A DNA stretch of 64,000 bases. It comes from Antedon mediterranea (lineage: Eukaryota > Echinodermata > Crinoidea > Comatulida > Antedonidae). Made by a program: the position numbers and the translations under genes. This document shows, in pieces, positions 12,101-27,100 of the stretch; position 1 is the stretch's first letter; each line of letters starts with the position of its first letter. The stretch lies in assembly GCF_964355755.1 (NCBI RefSeq), contig NC_092678.1:5984922-6048921 (forward strand), read 5' to 3'. The notes beneath the pieces were generated by a model. The model saw only the letters and a program-made list of their open reading frames with translations. It did not search any database and was not told the DNA's origin.

Positions 12101-15100
12101 AATTATTTATTATTATCTTGCCATTTCAATGCATAGGGTATAGAAATTTAAAACCTGAACATTATGGAATGACATAATATAATTTAAGCACAAAGATGAT
12201 ACTAAAAATATTCAAAAAAGAAATGATGTAAGTTAAAAAATATTGCCAATTCAATCCACCCAATGTTTTAAAGTCTTTAGGGCACAACAATTTTAAGGCT
12301 CAAGCATTATAGTATGACATAATGTAAGTTATAAAGATGATACTACAAAATGAAAAAATACTTACCATCTAAATAGTTGTTTTGATCTTTTATAGACTAC
12401 ACCATCACTGATGTAGTCCTTAAGTAAGTCTGTTAGTACCCTGAAATAAAAACACATAGTTCTCACAATCAGAAATTCCTATCAAGAACGTTTTAATGAA
12501 TATGTATTTGTCAATGTACTGGTGACCGAATAATTATTATTATTATATATTTATGTACGCACTTAAAATTTTCTTTTAAATATTGTATTCCTTCCAAATA
12601 AACAAGCCATTAAATTGACAACATTATTACAGATCCTGGTTTTTGTCCAATCAGCAGTGAGCATGAATGACCTTGCTGACAACAGAATTCGTGCTTGATG
12701 TGAAAGTATGCTCAATGATCACGATATTTTTCTTAGGGCACCGCAACCGAATCTGGGCGCGATGTCAAAGTAGCTTATTGATAAGCCTAAATTCTTAAAT
12801 ATATTTTCTAAAATAGTACACTTACTCTGTGAAATAAGGTAGTTTTCTTTCTGAAATCATTCCAACCGTCAACAGAGATGCAAAGTTTCCCCTACAAAAG
12901 AAATACACAGGTATACTTTATTAAAAACAATAAAAAAACACTACTCATATAGCATGACAAACAAGCAGCCAAGTGCTGAAACCGTAGCTTCAATTATGAC
13001 AAATGATAGATGTTAAATTGGAGGACAACAGATCAATTAAGTACCTCTTTTGGGGACACCGATATATATAGTCCCTTTTCACATAAAAGAAAACGGTGCC
13101 ATTTTATATGATTTCCCATTATTTAACAACGGTGCCATCTTAAACGGAACATTTGTGAATATAGCTTTAGGTGAAACTTTCCTGTAAAATGAACCCAATG
13201 AAATATTCATTCATTCATCCATAATGGTATATTTATTAAAATCATCTTCACAGAAAAACTGAAATACATTATCAAAAGGTACTTAAAATATTTAAAATGT
13301 TTTACAAAGATAGCATAACATTTGAGAACCACACAATACATCATATAAAAACATTAAAATAAACGAGCACAAAATCAAAACAAGTAAAAATCTAAATGAC
13401 TGGCCAAGTGAATTGAAAAAATTACCTAACATATTATATTTTATTATTCTTGTTACTTCAAACATATATTATACAGAGGAATAAAATTTTTTCAATACAG
13501 AAGTAAAATCAGTTGCGGTTCCACTGCCTAATATATATGTTTAACACTACGGCCAACCCTATTCAGAGGGACACTTTGATGGGTTTCTACTCTGTTATAT
13601 TACTACTGTATTACTATTTGTCATAATATTATGTTTCTGATTTCCTGTAGTTAGATAAAGGATGTTTCAGACTAGGTCAGCTTAATTTATGAGCCAATCA
13701 GAATAGTATAATTTTGGTGGGAAACTTTTGGAGGCAACATTTGATCCTCCTCAGAAGCCCCGAATTTGCATTGTTTGTTTGTTTATTTGTTTGTTTTATC
13801 TTTATACTGGGTGACCTCTTCAGTCAAAGACTGATCTCCCAGAGGGCCCAGTTGGTGATCAGTGGCTGTGATGTACTAATGCACCGGGGTAACCCCCTAC
13901 TCGTCTCGAAAGATGTACTAGGTTCTTTAAAGTGCACACGAGCAAGTTGTGTACACTGGACCTACGGTTTATAGTCCTTATCCGAGAAGACTCGTTCTAC
14001 CACCAGAACCATGGAGTGAGTGAGCCTCGAACCCCTGCCGATGTTATGGCTACGTGATTACGGTTCCACTGTCTTAACCGCTCGGCCACTTACTCATATT
14101 ATGTCAAGTATAAACTATAAGTAGTAAATGTTATAGATATTAAAGAGGAGAAAATAAGATCATAGTAGAAAGACGTATAGAGTATAGAGAAGAAAGGTCT
14201 GGACTGATAGAAAGATGTATTAATACTGAGTTACAAGAAATAAAAGTTTTAGTTGAATACAGTATACTTTTTTTATGTGGAAGCATTTGGCAGTCAGTGT
14301 ACGGTCTCGTGGATTTAATACGCCAGAGAACGCATTACGCTCGGAACCAACACCCTATAAAATTTCCTACACTATTGTTTTGTTCATATGTTTTGCCATA
14401 CATTTTCACAATCGTTTTGCAGTCTCATTTTAGTGGACACTTTGTCTGGTAGCGTATGTATGATGCCGGAAACGATTTCACCATAAATATTATGAGAGAA
14501 TAGATTCATCAGGTTTGTTTAAATCCAGATAATAAGTATTAATTTGTCAAAACCAAGTTGTACTCACGATTAATATTTCGTCTCAACACTTCGGGAGACT
14601 TTGTCAGAATGACCATCCGATCTTCTTTTTCGAGGAATCAATCCACTATGACGTGCGTCATTCAAGTGGTCATTCTGACGAAGTCTCCCAAAGTGTTGAG
14701 ACGAAATATTAATCGTGAGTACAACTTGGTTTTGACACATTAATATTATTATCTATAAATATTATGATCAATAAAAAGTTTTAGTCATACAAGTATTTTT
14801 TTAGATGGGAATGTTTAAGACAATACTTACTTTTCTTTTTTACTAATGTTTTTATTTTCTTCTACCATCTCAATAAAAGCTATTAAGAAGTCTTTCTTTC
14901 CAAGCAACTTCGCAAATTCCTTTAGGCCGTGTTCATTCAGATAACTTTCTGTCGTCTACAAGAAATAGATTATGAAACAATAAAATTGTATATAACTATA
15001 AATTCAAATCAACTTCTACACTTTAGACTCTTCATCGTGAACCATACAGAACCTTAAAAAACCAAGGCTCATTTTCACTAAATGTTCAAACTCAATCCAT

Positions 15101-18100
15101 GAAGATTAGAAATTCTTTCACTCAATAAAACTGAAAAATGTCACGCCAACAAAGAATTAATCAAACAAGGGGCAATAAGTTTTATTTTTGTTTGAGAACA
15201 AGATTACAAGCACTACTAGAAAACAGTTAGTTAAAAAGGTATATTAAACCTTTCATTAAAAGCAGAAAACATGATACCAAAGGTTAAATTCTTTTTTTTT
15301 TTTTTTTTTTTTTACTTTTAGACAATGACTCAAATATTTTGACCAGAATAGCCTGATATATGATTGTCTCGAAAGATGTACTAGGTTCTTTAAAGTGCAC
15401 ACGAGCTAGATGTGTACACTGGACCTACGGTTTATAGTCCATATCCGAGAAGACTCGTTCTACCACCAGAACCATGGAGTGATTGAGCCTCGAACACCTG
15501 CCAATGTTATGGCTACGTAATGACGGTTCCACTGTCTTAACCGCTCGGCCACTCACTCACTCAATATATATATGTGACAAAAAATATGATTTCCATATGA
15601 TGAATATTTTTTATTGTAACTTACGTCCGATCCATGGTCAGCAGGAACGTGATCGTATCCGGTGAACATCATCTTCTTCATGTAATCCAGCATGGTTAAG
15701 AATGGCATCCCAGTGCCCTCCAGTTCATTGGTCAAATCATCCAAATTAGTGGCCAGCTCCGCAATGGCTATGAAGAAAATAAATTTGAAATCTTGAAAAT
15801 GTTTCATTTTACAAAAACCTCTATTAAGGGGACACCTATCTAACAAATGCTCCACTTTAGACATTTTTTACAATATAGTGCACTAGATAAGTAATTATTT
15901 AACTTACCTCTTCTGCTATCTTCTCGTACGCTCTTTTCTAATAGTTCCATCTCCTCCATAACTCTTTCTTTATCTTGCTCAATTTTTTTCGTCTTACAAT
16001 AAAAAAACAAAATCATAAAAACGAGTATTAATAGCATAAGGGTTCCGATTGCAGCAAGAACCGCGTACAACCACCACGAAAGCATCGGGTATTTGACTGG
16101 TCCAAGCACAACCTCGATGTTACCATGAACAACCTGCGAAAGAAAAATGTAAAGTTGGTAAATTTATTAAGAGCTCAAACTCAATAACGTTGAAATAAAA
16201 TTTGAAAAATACAAATGAAGAAACACCAATACTTAATTAACTAATTACAAAGAATAAAAAGTCAAGCTCCTCTTTGATTTTTAAAATTAAATTCCATCAT
16301 AGTCAAATCTAAAACTTGGTTCCCATAGAGACGCAGTGCAAGGATGTGGATGTAACACAAGCGAGTTTATAATACACAAAAATGTATGATTTTAAGTTGA
16401 ATAGATCAAATATGACTGACTGAGGAATCGTCCATCATTTTACAAACAGCAACATTTGCTCATTTGTGAAAAAAGGGACCAAAATGTTCTGTTTTGCAGT
16501 AGAATCCCTCCTTTGGGACACCCCCATTCAGGGGACAACCCTATCAATCAATCAAGTTGTGTACATCAAACGAGGAGCAATATACGTGTTGAGACTAAAT
16601 CCAATCCCTATTCAGGAAACACTTTCCCACGATCCATACTAAAGTAGAAGCAACATGTTTTAACACAAAGGAAAACTCCTATTCAGGAGACCCTCTATTA
16701 AGCTCTGTCTACACTATCAAACTAGTTTGACAAAAAAAGTGTGATGTGGCCAAATATGGTAATGAATTTTTTTTGTATTTTTGTATTTTGTATTAATATT
16801 TGTCCTCAGTGAGGAAATTAGGATTAGGCCCTCCACGGACCCACGGCAGCCAGCAGTGCAGCGCCTACCAGATTAGGCAATGAGAGTAAAGCATCTTGCC
16901 TAAGGATGCAATTAGTATGGTACCGATAACCTCGAACCCATGCCTATCACATGCTAGTCCGATATTACCATTACACCATCACTCTCCAGTATATACAGCA
17001 CCCAAATATACCCAAATATGGTAGTGATATGACATCATCATATCCATATATGGGCACAGTACATTTTTTGAAGTGTAGACAGAGCTTTAAAATGAGACTT
17101 TGTTGGTTCCTGAAGGTGTTCCCTTAATAGAGGTTCAACATTACTTACTGTTACAAGAGGGTTACCCTTCAAAGTGGTACCAGAAAGGTTTTCTTTGGGA
17201 CGCTTTTCAGGAGCAATACACTGAAGATGTACAGCAGAAAACAAGGACACACTGCATATCTTGTTACCAATGTAAACAACTACATCTTCTTTTGTGCTAG
17301 CCAAGGCAAGTCTTTCACCCTATAAACAAATTAAAAAATTGGCATTAAAATTTGCGTTTATTTAAAAAAGAATCAAATTCAAGCATACTAGAAGGTAATT
17401 CAGAGCGCAAACCTCCACCTAGGCATATGAAAATTTCATGATGAGTTCCCACAAATTTTGAGTAATCCTGCTAACTAACAAATATATAAATTGAGAAAGA
17501 AACAAACACACATACGCGAGCGCGATCGACCACGTAACTTCTCACCAGAAGTGCGGAGATAACAAAAACAATCGGAGAGTTTCAACCTTCCTCAGCGGTA
17601 ACAACCGGAAACTGATCAAGAAATTTGTTAAATTTGTTGCTACATAATTTTAGTTGGCTACTAATATCAGTATAGGCAATCTGACCAAAGGACTAAAGAC
17701 ACACTTACCATTAACTGTAACGTTCCATCATCCTTCAAATCAAACACGCCATCAACGACATTCGACTTATATTTTTCCGTATCATTGAACAAGTAGTAAA
17801 TCGGATCAGGATAAATTTGCATTGTAACATTTTCCATTGAATGTTCTGACCACGTTAAAAGTTTCTTTACATTTGCGAAACGGAATCCCACGTCAGCTGT
17901 AAAAATAGCCTTGTCCGCATCATCCGACTGTCGTTTGAACCGGTGGTTTACTGATGAGAGGTCGGGAGTAGGGCAGAACATCGCCGAGTCATTGTAGGGC
18001 TTTAGGCACTCCTAAATTTAAAAAGAAATGCATTACTGTTTTTCTCTCAGAATAAAAAATGTCATGTGGGCATATCCAATCTGTCACTTTCCCAAGTCAA

Positions 18101-21100
18101 GAATCTCCCTTTACATGGTTTGGACTAGGCCCTCTTTGCACCTATGGCAGCAGCAGTGCAGTGCTTACTATGAACTGCCTACCAGGGACTAACAGATGGA
18201 TTGGTACACCCTATTTGAGAAGACTTGTTTTACTCGGTAATTTGAATCTCCCCACAAATAAGAAAGTGCTTTTTTTTAATACTTTTTTTTAATTTTTAAA
18301 TCTAAATTTTAAAAATAATATATAGTTATAATTATTTGAAAGTATGATCAAAAGAAACGTTTAATAATAACGTTTTAATACACATTAATTAAAAAAAAAA
18401 TCAAAATGATTTTTTAATATAGTTCCCATTAGACAAGCATAAAGAAACAAACACAGCAAGGTATGTTTGGAAGGAAAATTCGCCCGAGGTGGATGAATGC
18501 ATAATTAATTTGGTACAATTATTCGCCCACGGTCATGTAACCTCTCTTTAATCGTTTCACAGGTAGTGTCCCCTTAATATGGGAGTTCCATAAAGATCAT
18601 TTTTACCATTTAATCTAAACTTTAAAAATATGTCACAAAATGATAAGTTTATATTTATTATGGGTGCAAATGACCCCGATTATCAAGCCAGTTATGAAGT
18701 ATGTATGTTCGGCATTTGAAAGGCGCTTGACTATTCAGGCCTCCACCTGATACTGAGTGACCTTTATGCAACATACATGTTCATTGAATGCTTTTATCAT
18801 TGCCTTTTATTTTATATCTTTGTTCATTTTTGTAAATGTTGTTCCTTAACCTAGACTTGCCCCAAGTCTGTATTATCTTTTTTTTAAATTTATTTGTTTT
18901 TATTTCGACCGCGATTTTTGTCTGAAAATACAGACTTGTGAAACACGTATAGAAATCGATTTGCAGACCGCAAACATACGATAAGAATGACGTAGGTTAT
19001 CATACCGTATTTGGCTATATGGGGCGGGCGGTATGTAAATATGGATTTCGAATCAACCAATGATCATTTTGTTTCAAAATGAAAGAGATCGAGTACGTAG
19101 GCCTACCAGTGCTTAATGTACGATCGAGACTGTTGAAATATAAAATAGTAATGCCAAGTTGTTTTGTTTATTAATTGTTTAGTCCTTGGCCTAGGCCTCT
19201 TTCGTAGGTCCTACTCAACTCGCACGTATGACCTGCCAAATAAAACGCCAATGAAGTAGGCCTACATACCACCGGCACACAACAGGGCTACACCACCACA
19301 CAGAACAGGACAGGGTCTGGGTGGGAATTAAATCAAAATTATCTCCGCGTAATAAATGATCCATTCAATGTTTGATTTGCGGAGAAGCTAGCCTATCATA
19401 TATCAAGACGAGTTTTCATGTTTCAAAGATCCCATCAAATGTTTACCAGACTACTAGGCATATAAAATAATTTCTAGCCTTCAGAACTTTCATAAATGTA
19501 CCCAAGTACACATTGTCTAAACGTAACATAGCGCATGCGCATCATCTTAGTTGTTGAGTCTTTGAAATTCTTAAATATGAATATTTAAACGGTGTACGAG
19601 AGAGTAGCCAATCGCATGCAGCTGAAACTAGTCAACCGGATAATCGTATGCACCAAGAATTCTTGGTGTCAAACCACGTGACTTGTGCGTGTTTCCCCAG
19701 ACGGAGTATCCAAAATCAAGTAGTATACGTATGAAACGCCATATGTGCCAAAATATTTATCTTTTAACTAATATTAAGACAAAACTCCGTCTGGAACCCA
19801 GACTATCCTTAACCATACCTTGATGTTAAGGTGAATGTTAATAAATTTTGAATTTTTACCTTTTCAAAGGAATAACTTCCCCAATAAATTCTCATACTTG
19901 GCTTCTGTATCAGGTTAAATCCATAGCCTGTTATAGTAAGCACACGACCACCTCTACAAATATAAACAAACAATATTTGGTAGACAGCATTCCACCAAGA
20001 AAATATAATATGCACATGTGAGCCTACAAAACTGAGCCTACAAACCTAAGCCTACAGTAGCTAGGCTAGGACTTAAAGACTGTTCACAAGCGGACATTTA
20101 ACGCGACCAACTTAGGTAGTGCATTGTTTCTCTCTTTTTACCATAACTTACCATAAAATGTACAAGATGACATGGTTTAATGTTTTTATAGTAAAATATA
20201 TGCATTATTTTTACAAAACGAAAAAAATTGTTTGAAATGGTTTTAAGTATTTCACTTTTATTCAATCAATATTTTAAATATTTATAAGGATTTCCATGGA
20301 ATTTCAAAAAACATTGGGAACAGCTTTTGTGATTTGTTATAAAATTGTGTTGCAGCCCAATTTTTAAGCTTGGTTCCCGACCCAATGTAACGCAACCTAA
20401 AAAAATGCCCTTCCAATAATTTTTTTTGCTGCCGCCTATTAAATGGTTCTATTGCATTTTGAGAAAGCTAAGCTTGGTTGGTAAAAACTGGCTGGTGTGT
20501 GTGTTTACAAAGTAGGCGGAGCTTGCGTGTTAAATTAAACATTTATGTACAAAATATCCTAATGTTTTTATATTCTGCAGGTAGTACGGTATAGAATATA
20601 CTTACGACAGTATTGTAGATCTTGGCCTTACTCCATCAACCAATGGGTCTGAATCAAACTTGAAATACTTGCTTGCCACACGCTTTTCATTAGAGAAGTA
20701 GACATATAGGTTGACATATGATTTACTTATATTCACTTTAGTCGTTTGGCATTTAATAATTGTATCACTTATATTCCTAAAAACAATAAAACAAAATCAT
20801 TCATTTAATTGCGATTAACAATATAATTATTATTATTATTTTTTTATTTAATAATAATAATCATTTCTCTTTAGTCATTTCATGAAACTAAAAAAAAAAC
20901 AAAAACAAGGAGTATAAACGTATTTTTAAATAAATTATATAACTGTATCACTTATGTTTCTAAAAACAATAAAACAAAATTATTCATTTAATTGCGATTA
21001 ACAATATAATTATTATTATTATTTTTTTATTTAATAATAATAATAATTTCTCTTTACTCATTTCATGAATAAAAAAAAATTTAAAACAAACAAGGAGTAT

Positions 21101-24100
21101 AAACGTATTTTTAAATAAATTATATAATTGTATCACTTATGTTTCTAAAAACAATAAAACAAAATTATTAATTTAATTGCGATTAACAATATAATTATTA
21201 TTATTATTTTTTATTTAATAATAATAATAATTTCTCTTTAGTCATTTCATGAAACTAAAAAAAAAACAAAAACAAGGAGTATAAACGTATTTTTAAATAA
21301 ATTATATAACTGTATCACTTATGTTTCTAAAAACAAAATTATTCATTTAATTGCGATTAACAATATAATTATTATTATTATTTTTTTTATTTAATAATAA
21401 TAATTTCTCTTTACTCATTTCATGAATAAAAAAAAATTAAAACAAACAAGGAGTATAAACGTATCTTTAAATAAATTATATAATTGTATCACTTATGTTT
21501 CTAAAAACAATAAAACAAAATTATTAATTTAATTGCGATTAACAATATAATTATTGTTATTATTTTTTTTTATTTAATAATAATAATAATTTCTCTTTAC
21601 TCATTTCATGAATAAAAAAAAATTAAAACAAACAAGGAGTATAAACGTATCTTTAAATAAATTATATAATTGTATCACTTATGTTTCTAAAAACAAAATT
21701 ATTCATTTAATTGCGATTAACAATATAATTATTATTATTATTTTTTTTATTTAATAATAATAATAATTTCTCTTTACTCATTTCATGAATAAAAAAAAAT
21801 TTAAAACAAACAAGGAGTATAAACGTATTTTTAAATAAATTATATAATTGTATCACTTATGTTTCTAAAAACAATAAAACAAAATTATTAATTTAATTAC
21901 GATTAACAATATAATTATTATTATTATTTTTTTATTTAATAATAATAATAATTTCTCTTTACTCATTTCATGAATAAAAACAAAATCAAAAACAAACAAG
22001 GAGTATAAACATATTTTTAAAGATGAAAGTGACCCCCAAAAAAAAAATCTCAAGAGGATTGTGATAGGAGACCCACTACAAACTAGTTACATTAATAAGG
22101 ATACCGTAAAAAGAATAGATAAATTGACAGATAGACCATGGCAGGATTAACAAGGGACGCACATTGTTAGGGAATGTTTTTTTAATAAAATTTAAAAGAT
22201 GTATTGTCCCCTGAAAAAATAATTTTTTTAAATTGTTGTTGTTGAATATGCCATTTTAATGTCACATAATAGTTATTGACTTCGACCAAAAATTGGATCG
22301 AAACTAAATTTATTTACCTGAAAACACTGGAATTTAAAGCAAAAAATGGTCAAATTGGCTGCCAGCCAGGGGATTTTTGGTTGAATTTAACCATTTATTT
22401 TGTCATTTTATAAGTGAAAACATTATTTTTTTCCGTTTTTTTTTCTACGGAAGTGATTCACTTTATAAAAACTACAAAATAACCTATTCAAAGTCTGGTT
22501 GAATTAATCTTCATGTTTTTGGGGGACAATACATCTTTAAGATTTTAACAATCTGATTTATGTGTTGTGTTATATATATAATTTTAGATTATTGTATTGT
22601 ATATATAGTTTATGATATAGCACTTATATATTATGTATGGATTACACACATTGGAATAACGTGAATGAATTGAATTTGTTTGAATAACCATTAAACACAG
22701 CCAAAGTTACTTACGTTATTAGGCAAGGCGAGTAGTCAATCATCACCTTCTGTTCAGAACCGGTTTTGAATAACTTCCCATGTACGGTTATAGTTATTCC
22801 TCCTGACATTGGCCCAGCTAAAGGAGAGAAGCTCGTCACTTCTGGATTCTGCAGCGGAAAAAAAAATCAATCAATTAAAAACCCCTCAATAAAATTGAAT
22901 GAATATACCTCGTGTAGATTCCAAATCAACATAGTCCTCGTAATTAATTTCCATAATTATAGAGAGAGCTATAACAGTTACAAACGGAGCCATGTGTACT
23001 AGTAACACTAGGGAAAGTTGTGGTGTTTCAATGTTGCTGTGTAGCCGCTATGCATATTCTGCACAGCAATTTGACCCCCTGTCATGCTTCATTGCCTGTC
23101 AGATCCGAAAGTTCATTGTTTGACTACAAAACATTGGCCTAGGACAAAAGTTTATATGTATCTTTTATTGCAGGTGTTATTTCTTTATACTCGGCAACTT
23201 CTTCTGTCAAAGACTGGTCTCCCAGAGGGCCCAGTTATGATCAGTGGCTGTGTGTGTACTAGTACACTGGGGTAACCCATACTCATTTCGAAAGATGTAC
23301 TAGGTTCTTTAAAGTACACATGAGCTATATGTATACACTGGACCTACAACTTTTAGTCCTTATCCGAGAAGACTTATTCTACCACCAGAACCATTGAGCC
23401 TCGAACCCTTGCCGATGTTAAGGCTACGTAATTACGGTTTCACTGTCTTAACCTACCACTCACTCGTTCATACAAAAACTATGGTTATGCTTTAGATTGT
23501 ATTACCTGGTATTTCAACTTAAATGATTTGCTTGATAGATCTTCACCATCTGACCCCTTTATCACCAATACCACATCTTTATCACCTTCTGTTGTAAATT
23601 TAGGAGCCTGGACTGTCACGCTACAATACACAAAAGTAAGGTAAGACATACAGCAGAACCTCTAACAAGGGGACACTATTGGGATCCAACAAAGATTTTT
23701 TTTCATAGTGGTGTTTATTTGAATTAAATTTATTCAACAATTTCAATTATTCAAAATGCCTTGACTAAAATTAGTTAGTTTACCACTGCAACTTACCTTT
23801 CTCCAACAATGTACTCATTTTGGACAATTGAACTACTTTCACCATCGATTGTGACCGACACAACGTCTTCTACTTTTTGGCCAAGGTTTACTCCCTTGAT
23901 GGTCACAAGATCTGGTGGGCTTGCTGTCTTCCCCATCGTTGCCAAAGTAGTTGGGGTGACCTGAAAATAACAAGTATACTAGTGAATATCTTTATCAGAT
24001 GTTATAATAGCGCAGTCTTTTCTGTTTTTTCGCCAAGAGTAGAACAGATGGCCAAAGACAGAACAAAATGGAGAGGTTTTGTTGAAACCGTATGTCAATG

Positions 24101-27100
24101 CTGGGATGAAGAGGATAGCACCTTACCATGTATGCTCAGTAGAAACTCTTTAATGTTCTACTCTCAATTTGGCGGGGCATGTATTTTAGTCGAGGGGTTT
24201 TCAACATAATCTTACGAGCCAGATATACAGTACAGCTAAAAATTACTGCAACGTAACGCACATCCCAGCTTTGTGGCTGTGAACTGCATTGTTTTTACTT
24301 CCCCATGGTATTGCGTGGTAGAGCATGGGACAGCAATAAAAAGACAATACTTCATGGGTTTTCGATCAAAAAACAATGCCCCAGGCATAGATTACGAAGC
24401 AGTGGGAATGAAGGCGTAATTAATAGCTGTACTGTACAGCATATTTATGTCGACAATAATAATGTGTTAAATACATAAAATTTCTAAACGCTTCACATTA
24501 TAAACTCAGTCATTGGATGAAACATGTATGGACAGTTTCGAATTAGGCAGCTAGCAATCAGCGCAATTGTGTTTGACTCTACTAGGCACACATATGCTTG
24601 TACATTAACCTCTTTTTGATTATTTTATTTCATTCATATTATTTTGCAGTAGCTCTTCATGCATTAACGGACCGCATTTGCCACACAGGCCTTCTGTTGC
24701 AGTGCGTGTACCATTTCGTTATTCAGGATTACGACACAGACTAAACAATTTGTACCTTAGTAATTTTTGGGGCTGGGCAGACGTCAACTTCGTTAGAACA
24801 TAGATTGCTAACGGTACAACCTTTTCCGTTTCCACACCACACACAGTCGAGAGATGGTTCAGCTGTGATGTTGGACAGACATCTACTACAATCAGGTCGT
24901 TCAACTGAACAATTGTATAGCGTAACTAAGAAAGTATTAGAAAATCAAACACAAAGGTTATACATAAAGGATACTTCAGGAAATTACAGTAGGCCTTCTT
25001 CAGGACACCCCAATTAAGGCCAATTTACACGAGTAAATAAAACTATAGGATCTATGTTATTCCTAATTATGACCTTTTACACACAATGCGGAGTGGACGG
25101 GCAGTTTCCGCTCAGGATGGACACAGATTCTACATGGGACAAGCTACATGGTTTTCCATTTACCGTTACTGCTCATCTTTGTAAATTGACCTTTAAGTGG
25201 ACACATTCCTGTGAAACAACCCATATTTCTAAAAAGGCAGAGAATCAACTGGTGCTGAACCAGTTCATTGGTTCAAATCCTGGTTAGCGGGGAGGGCATA
25301 TCCTCATACTTATCAACCAAGCTACATCCAGACCTTAATAGGGGTGTCCCCTGATTATGGGCATTCCCCAATAATGGCTGTCCCCCAATTACGGGTGTCC
25401 TAAATCTCAAAGCAGGGATTTTATTAGAAAGTAAAGAATATAAATATATAAATATAATATACGTACCATTGTATTCATTGTCAATGATGGTATCGACATT
25501 TTCAATTACCCAAAGGACTGTTACTTTTGTTGTTATGTTTTGGACATCCTCAGCATATTCATACTAACAAAAAAAAATTTATTTAAATGAATTTTATTTA
25601 GTATTTATTATAGAAAAAATGTTGAATGAAAAACAACAATTGCTCATTTCAAGTTCCGCTATAAAATGTGATAAAATTTAAATTGAGTGAATCAGTATGA
25701 TCCGATTGGTAATTTTTTAAAATTAAACTTCATATTTTGGAGAAATTTGTGCAAGGGTTAACATTTAATATTCATCCCCAAATGGAGAAAATTCAGATTC
25801 GGTCCATGGCAGTGTTATAAAACTAATATTGATAGTTTGTATATATAATATGAGAAATAGACACTAATATTTTTATGAGTTAAAAAATTGTTAATATTCT
25901 CTCCATTCCACTAAAAAAACATTCATTATTTGTATAATATAAACAATAGGTTTTAAATGAATGAAATAAATATTGAAACCTAGGGTACACTTTATTCCAA
26001 AAGAGGTTCTATTTATGATAGACTAGCAATAGAACTGGACCTAAGACCCTGTTGAAGGTAGGCAAGCTATACTTGCAACAAGTCACTAAACCATTCATAG
26101 CATAGTGCCAAACATACTGTTCAGTGCATACATTAGTAATACTAGTCACATTTAAATATGTTGCATTGACAGGCACTAGAATATCTCTAAACCTTATAAC
26201 ACTAAATATGAAATATCCCTTCATTAATATTTGAAAATTGCAAACAGGAATTTTATCCTCAGGGGTATTATGATATAAACTAAGAGATTCGTTGCAAAAC
26301 GACTCGCTTTAATAATGTAGCATATTAAAACAGAATAATAAAATGTAAATAACATTGTATTGTATGAATAAAACATAGTTCTTTTAAGAAATTTGAAATT
26401 TGCATAAATAAAGTTATGCAAATTTCAATTAAAAAATAGATAAATGAATTTAGGTATAATAATTTATTATTGTGCAAGTTTTAGACTAAACCTGGGTTAC
26501 ATTCAATTGTCTTGGTTAATTACAAATTGTTAACGTTAACATGCTTCCTTCCAATCCCAAGGTTCAATGCTAGGGTTGTAACTCACGACTCTTTCAACTC
26601 CACTTCCTAAGCCCTAAGTACTTACTGCCTTGCGATCACAAATGATGTCATCTCCTTTACGTTTCGCATTCAGTTTTGATTGCAGTGTCTCCACTTGGCA
26701 ATAAAAATTTGATACCTGGAACAAACAAAAGTGAAATTAATTTTATTCCATATATCTGTATAATTATTCTTAATGCACTTGGTTATAATAATATAAATAA
26801 TTACGTCAGAGTTAAGTACAATTGTCGCCCTGTATAAGAAAATATCGGCCTTTTCTCGTTAAACAAACGAGGGCTAATAACACTATAGGCAAATCTACAA
26901 GATTCTCAGTGATATATCTTAACATATAACATTATTTTTCCAGTATCATAGGAATATCGGTAATACAGCATCTCATGTGTAGTTTAAGGGTTAGGTTATC
27001 ATATATGATACAGTGTTTCTGCCCTAGTATATTAGATTAACTTACTATTTCTGGGACGTTGACTGTTTTGATGACGAATTCATCAGACACACCAACATGA

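Noticed and set aside
13714-13974. 86-codon plus-strand frame also seen antisense at 32401-32586
   Set aside because: Both lie in SINE family 1 copies; shared peptide reflects recent copies of a non-coding element.
14558-14743. 61-codon plus-strand frame
   Set aside because: Sits inside the hairpin MITE.
21865-22053. 62-codon minus-strand frame
   Set aside because: Falls in the AT-rich satellite array and is mostly Ile/Leu/Lys from (att)n.
24719-25017. Open frames overlapping the PSI3 exon on both strands
   Set aside because: Shadow frames; the cysteine-rich PSI3 reading on the minus strand is the supported one.
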